Shown here: positions 62,408 through 64,000 of the stretch, piece by piece
Layout: each line of letters starts with the position of its first letter
Position numbering within the stretch: position 1 is the first letter of the stretch
Assembly: GCF_001641085.1 (NCBI RefSeq)
Contig: NZ_LXIE01000004.1
Location: 1-64,000 of the forward strand
Direction: 5' to 3'
DNA from: Aequorivita soesokkakensis
Lineage (GTDB): Bacteria > Bacteroidota > Bacteroidia > Flavobacteriales > Flavobacteriaceae
DNA length: 64,000 bases
The notes under the pieces: model-generated
Databases searched by the model: none
Told to the model about the DNA's origin: nothing
Seen by the model: only the letters and a program-made list of their open reading frames with translations
Position numbers and translations under genes: made by a program

Positions 62408-62779
62408 ATGAAACAATTAGCACTCGTTTTTATTGGTGGTGGTTTTGGAAGCACTCTTAGATATGGGTTTTCAAAATATTTGAATAATTATGAAACCGGT
62501 ATTCCCTACGGTACATTTGCAGCGAATATTTTAGGGAGTTTATTGATAGGAATTATTCTCGGGATCGCCTTAAAAAATGAAACTCTTTCTGAAAATACCG
62601 TGCTGTTTTTGGCAACCGGTTTTTGCGGCGGGTTTACAACCTTCTCAACCTTTGCGTATGAAAACCACGTTTTTTTAAAAAGTGGCGACTTTATGTCTTT
62701 TGCGCTTTATACCATTGCAAGTTTTGTAGTGGGTTTTGCAATGGTTTTTTTGGGAATGTGGTTGGTCAAGATTCTTTAA
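62408..62779 (+). CDS. crcB: fluoride channel CrcB/FluC
   Basis: A 123-residue four-span membrane protein. GGGFGSTLRYGFSKYLN, YGTFAANILGSLLIGIIL (with the conserved Asn) and CGGFTTFSTFAYENHVF (Phe and Thr residues lining the pore) are the FluC signatures. It works as an antiparallel dimer exporting fluoride. No fluoride riboswitch is seen upstream, and it depends on the upstream gene for transcription. Its stop codon overlaps that of the convergent DUF1684 gene. Confidence 0.93.
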   Translation: MKQLALVFIGGGFGSTLRYGFSKYLNNYETGIPYGTFAANILGSLLIGIILGIALKNETLSENTVLFLATGFCGGFTTFSTFAYENHVFLKSGDFMSFALYTIASFVVGFAMVFLGMWLVKIL

Positions 62780-63381
62780 TGTTTCCCAAAATCTTTCACT
62801 CCCGCTTCAATTCTGATTAAAAGATCATTTTCCTTTGGCGGAATGGGGCAAGAAAAACGAGCACTATAGGCACAGTATGGATTATAGGCTTTGTTGAAAT
62901 CTATATTAATTGTATTCCCTTCCGGAATACGTTGGTCCAAAAATCTGCCGCCTCCGTAGGAACCGTCCCCACTGGTTAAATCTGTAAACGGAAGGAACAA
63001 ATAATCTTCATAACCCGGTTCATCGTATGGCTGTGTGCTTTTGAAAAGGTTCAGCACAAAATCCTTTCCTTCCAAAGAAAAATGGGCTTCGCCATATTTA
63101 ACATATTCCGGAGTTCGCGAAGTGGTTGTTGGCATCAGAAAAGGTTTTTCATCTGGTGTGCGAATAAATTGCGCTTCAACAATAAATTTTTCAGTGATTG
63201 GGTAAAATTCCAAACCGTGAAAATCTTTAAAATCCTCAGGCTCCAAAATCGTGGTTTCGGGATTGCTGAATTCTTCATTCAGTTCTATTTGTGCGGCTTT
63301 GCTTTCAGAAATAAGAGCTTCGTCCTGCGCGGAAACAACAATACTTAAAAGCAAAAACGAAAGAAAAAATAAATTCTTCAT
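62776..63381 (-). CDS. secreted DUF1684 family protein
   Basis: A 201-residue protein with a signal peptide (1-18, ending VSAQ). DUF1684 features: DFKDFHGLEFYPITEKFIVE, GEAHFSLEGKDFVLNLFKS, GGRFLDQRIPEGNTINIDF and the highly conserved NKAYNPYCAYSARFSCPIPP. Function is unknown. It converges on crcB so tightly that the palindrome TTAA (62776-62779) supplies both stop codons. Confidence 0.88.
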   Translation of the reverse strand: MKNLFFLSFLLLSIVVSAQDEALISESKAAQIELNEEFSNPETTILEPEDFKDFHGLEFYPITEKFIVEAQFIRTPDEKPFLMPTTTSRTPEYVKYGEAHFSLEGKDFVLNLFKSTQPYDEPGYEDYLFLPFTDLTSGDGSYGGGRFLDQRIPEGNTINIDFNKAYNPYCAYSARFSCPIPPKENDLLIRIEAGVKDFGKH

Positions 63382-63432
63382 GATTAGTTTTTAGTAAAAA
63401 TAGAAAACAATTCCATACTTCATAATTATTTC

Positions 63433-63440
63433 TATTTTTG
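63433..63440 (+). promoter_or_regulatory. -7 element of the last gene
   Basis: TATTTTTG matches TAnnTTTG and lies 16 nt before the ATG at 63457. Confidence 0.45.
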
Positions 63441-63456
63441 GGCAAAACAAAATTTT

Positions 63457-64000
63457 ATGAAATTTAAATTTTTACTATTCACCCTTTTTGTTGCTATTGG
63501 CACCCAATTTTCAGTTGCACAACATATTAGACTTGACAAAAAGGAAATGTCGTTTTTAGCTTCTCAGCAAAAAGTAAATGTAATTTTTACTTATGAGGAT
63601 CTTCATTTCAATGCCGATAATTTTACAGAGAGTGAATTTCTTGATTATATAAAGAAAAAAATAGAAGGAAAATTAAATCTGGAAGAAGCTTTGGATTGGG
63701 AACAAAAACATCTCACTGCCAAAGACTCTATTTATCCTAAAATTTTTGTTGCTTCATTAAATAATCGCATCAAAAATTATGACCATCCCATAGAATTTGT
63801 TTGGAATGATCCCTCCATAAAATATACAATGAAGGTTCAAACGGACTGGATGTATTTTGGTTACGACGCTGGAATAGCGCAACAACCTGCAAAAGCAAAC
63901 CTTAAAATTTATTTTTATGAAACCTCAAATCCTGATACTATTATTTCACAAATTGATGTAGAAAGAGCCGAGGGTTTTGATGTTGTTGGTAATCTTTCAT
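63457..64000 (+). CDS. secreted protein, partial (cut by window end)
   Basis: The first 181 codons of a longer gene. A signal peptide (1-22; FLLFTLFVAIGTQFSVAQ) is followed by KVNVIFTYEDLHFNADNFTE, a helical segment and an extended part with DHPIEFVWNDPSIKYTMKVQ. No family is recognised from this fragment. The frame is open to the end of the window. Confidence 0.7.
   Translation, partial: MKFKFLLFTLFVAIGTQFSVAQHIRLDKKEMSFLASQQKVNVIFTYEDLHFNADNFTESEFLDYIKKKIEGKLNLEEALDWEQKHLTAKDSIYPKIFVASLNNRIKNYDHPIEFVWNDPSIKYTMKVQTDWMYFGYDAGIAQQPAKANLKIYFYETSNPDTIISQIDVERAEGFDVVGNLS

Overview
The window looks like the chromosome of a Gram-negative member of the Bacteroidetes, most likely the family Flavobacteriaceae. 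The reasons are the low G+C content, repeated -7 elements of the Bacteroidetes form TAnnTTTG with weak -33 TTTG/TTG boxes, a type IX secretion C-terminal sorting domain, many lipoproteins with short LxxC-type boxes, a 1119-residue SecA without a C-terminal zinc motif, and several families common in this group (DUF4199, DUF4920, DUF6268, TPR-AraC regulators). The genus cannot be told. No rRNA, tRNA, transposase, phage gene or CRISPR array was seen.

Layout. 1-9.9 kb: housekeeping (ABC-F ATPase, methyltransferase, LolD-like ATPase, cobalamin adenosyltransferase, SecA) and small envelope proteins. 10-15.6 kb: a TPR-AraC membrane regulator, a twin lacking the DNA-binding domain, and a large T9SS-secreted protein. 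15.8-18.3 kb (minus): an ECF sigma factor operon with a putative anti-sigma protein and a DUF4097-like secreted protein. 18.6-21.5 kb: a DUF2383-like protein, Ohr, the MeaB GTPase and a DUF1003 protein. 21.6-29.2 kb: an envelope lipid/glycan block (lipid kinase, LTA-synthase-like enzyme, sugar epimerase, DPM1-like GT2, LAB_N protein, ArnT-like GT39, PAP2 phosphatase). 29.3-33.4 kb: MATE pump, DinB-like protein, ABC exporter. 33.4-42.7 kb is the most accessory-looking part: an AT-rich P-loop ATPase with zinc ribbon and winged helix, followed by about ten 21-bp direct repeats, then a lipoprotein, an alpha/beta hydrolase, a large PLP enzyme, palindromic elements and a gene remnant. 42.7-57.9 kb: DUF1801/DUF1853, M28 peptidase, the OMP / sigma-54-type regulator / PPK2 operon, an ABC-2 exporter pair, GrpE-DnaJ, YceI, MnmD and IlvE. 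58-64 kb: lipoprotein, M49 peptidase, SRPBCC-FluC pair, DUF1684 protein and a gene cut by the window end.

The most unusual signal is not a gene. Many gene boundaries carry short tandem arrays whose words differ from place to place but whose period is nearly always 7 nt. Several begin on a stop codon or end on the next start codon (1926-1974, 2750-2770, 3850-3898, 3974-4015, 29593-29613, 31540-31581, 57520-57533). Because 7 is coprime to 3, a stop codon in the word recurs in all three frames. Variants with periods of 8, 11 and 21 nt occur at 42690, 43167 and 35828. The 11-nt array sits directly upstream of a promoter, and the 21-nt array lies just beyond an AAA-type ATPase with a winged helix, an iteron-like arrangement.

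Functional links seen: adenosyltransferase and MeaB both serve an adenosylcobalamin mutase; the GT2/LAB_N/GT39 operon plus PAP2 phosphatase suggests lipid A or polyprenyl-sugar remodelling; the ECF sigma operon is a self-contained envelope regulator; GrpE-DnaJ form a chaperone operon. Two good sigma-54-like sites (18519-18534, and 53204-53219 on the minus strand) are notable because the window also encodes a sigma-54-type activator.
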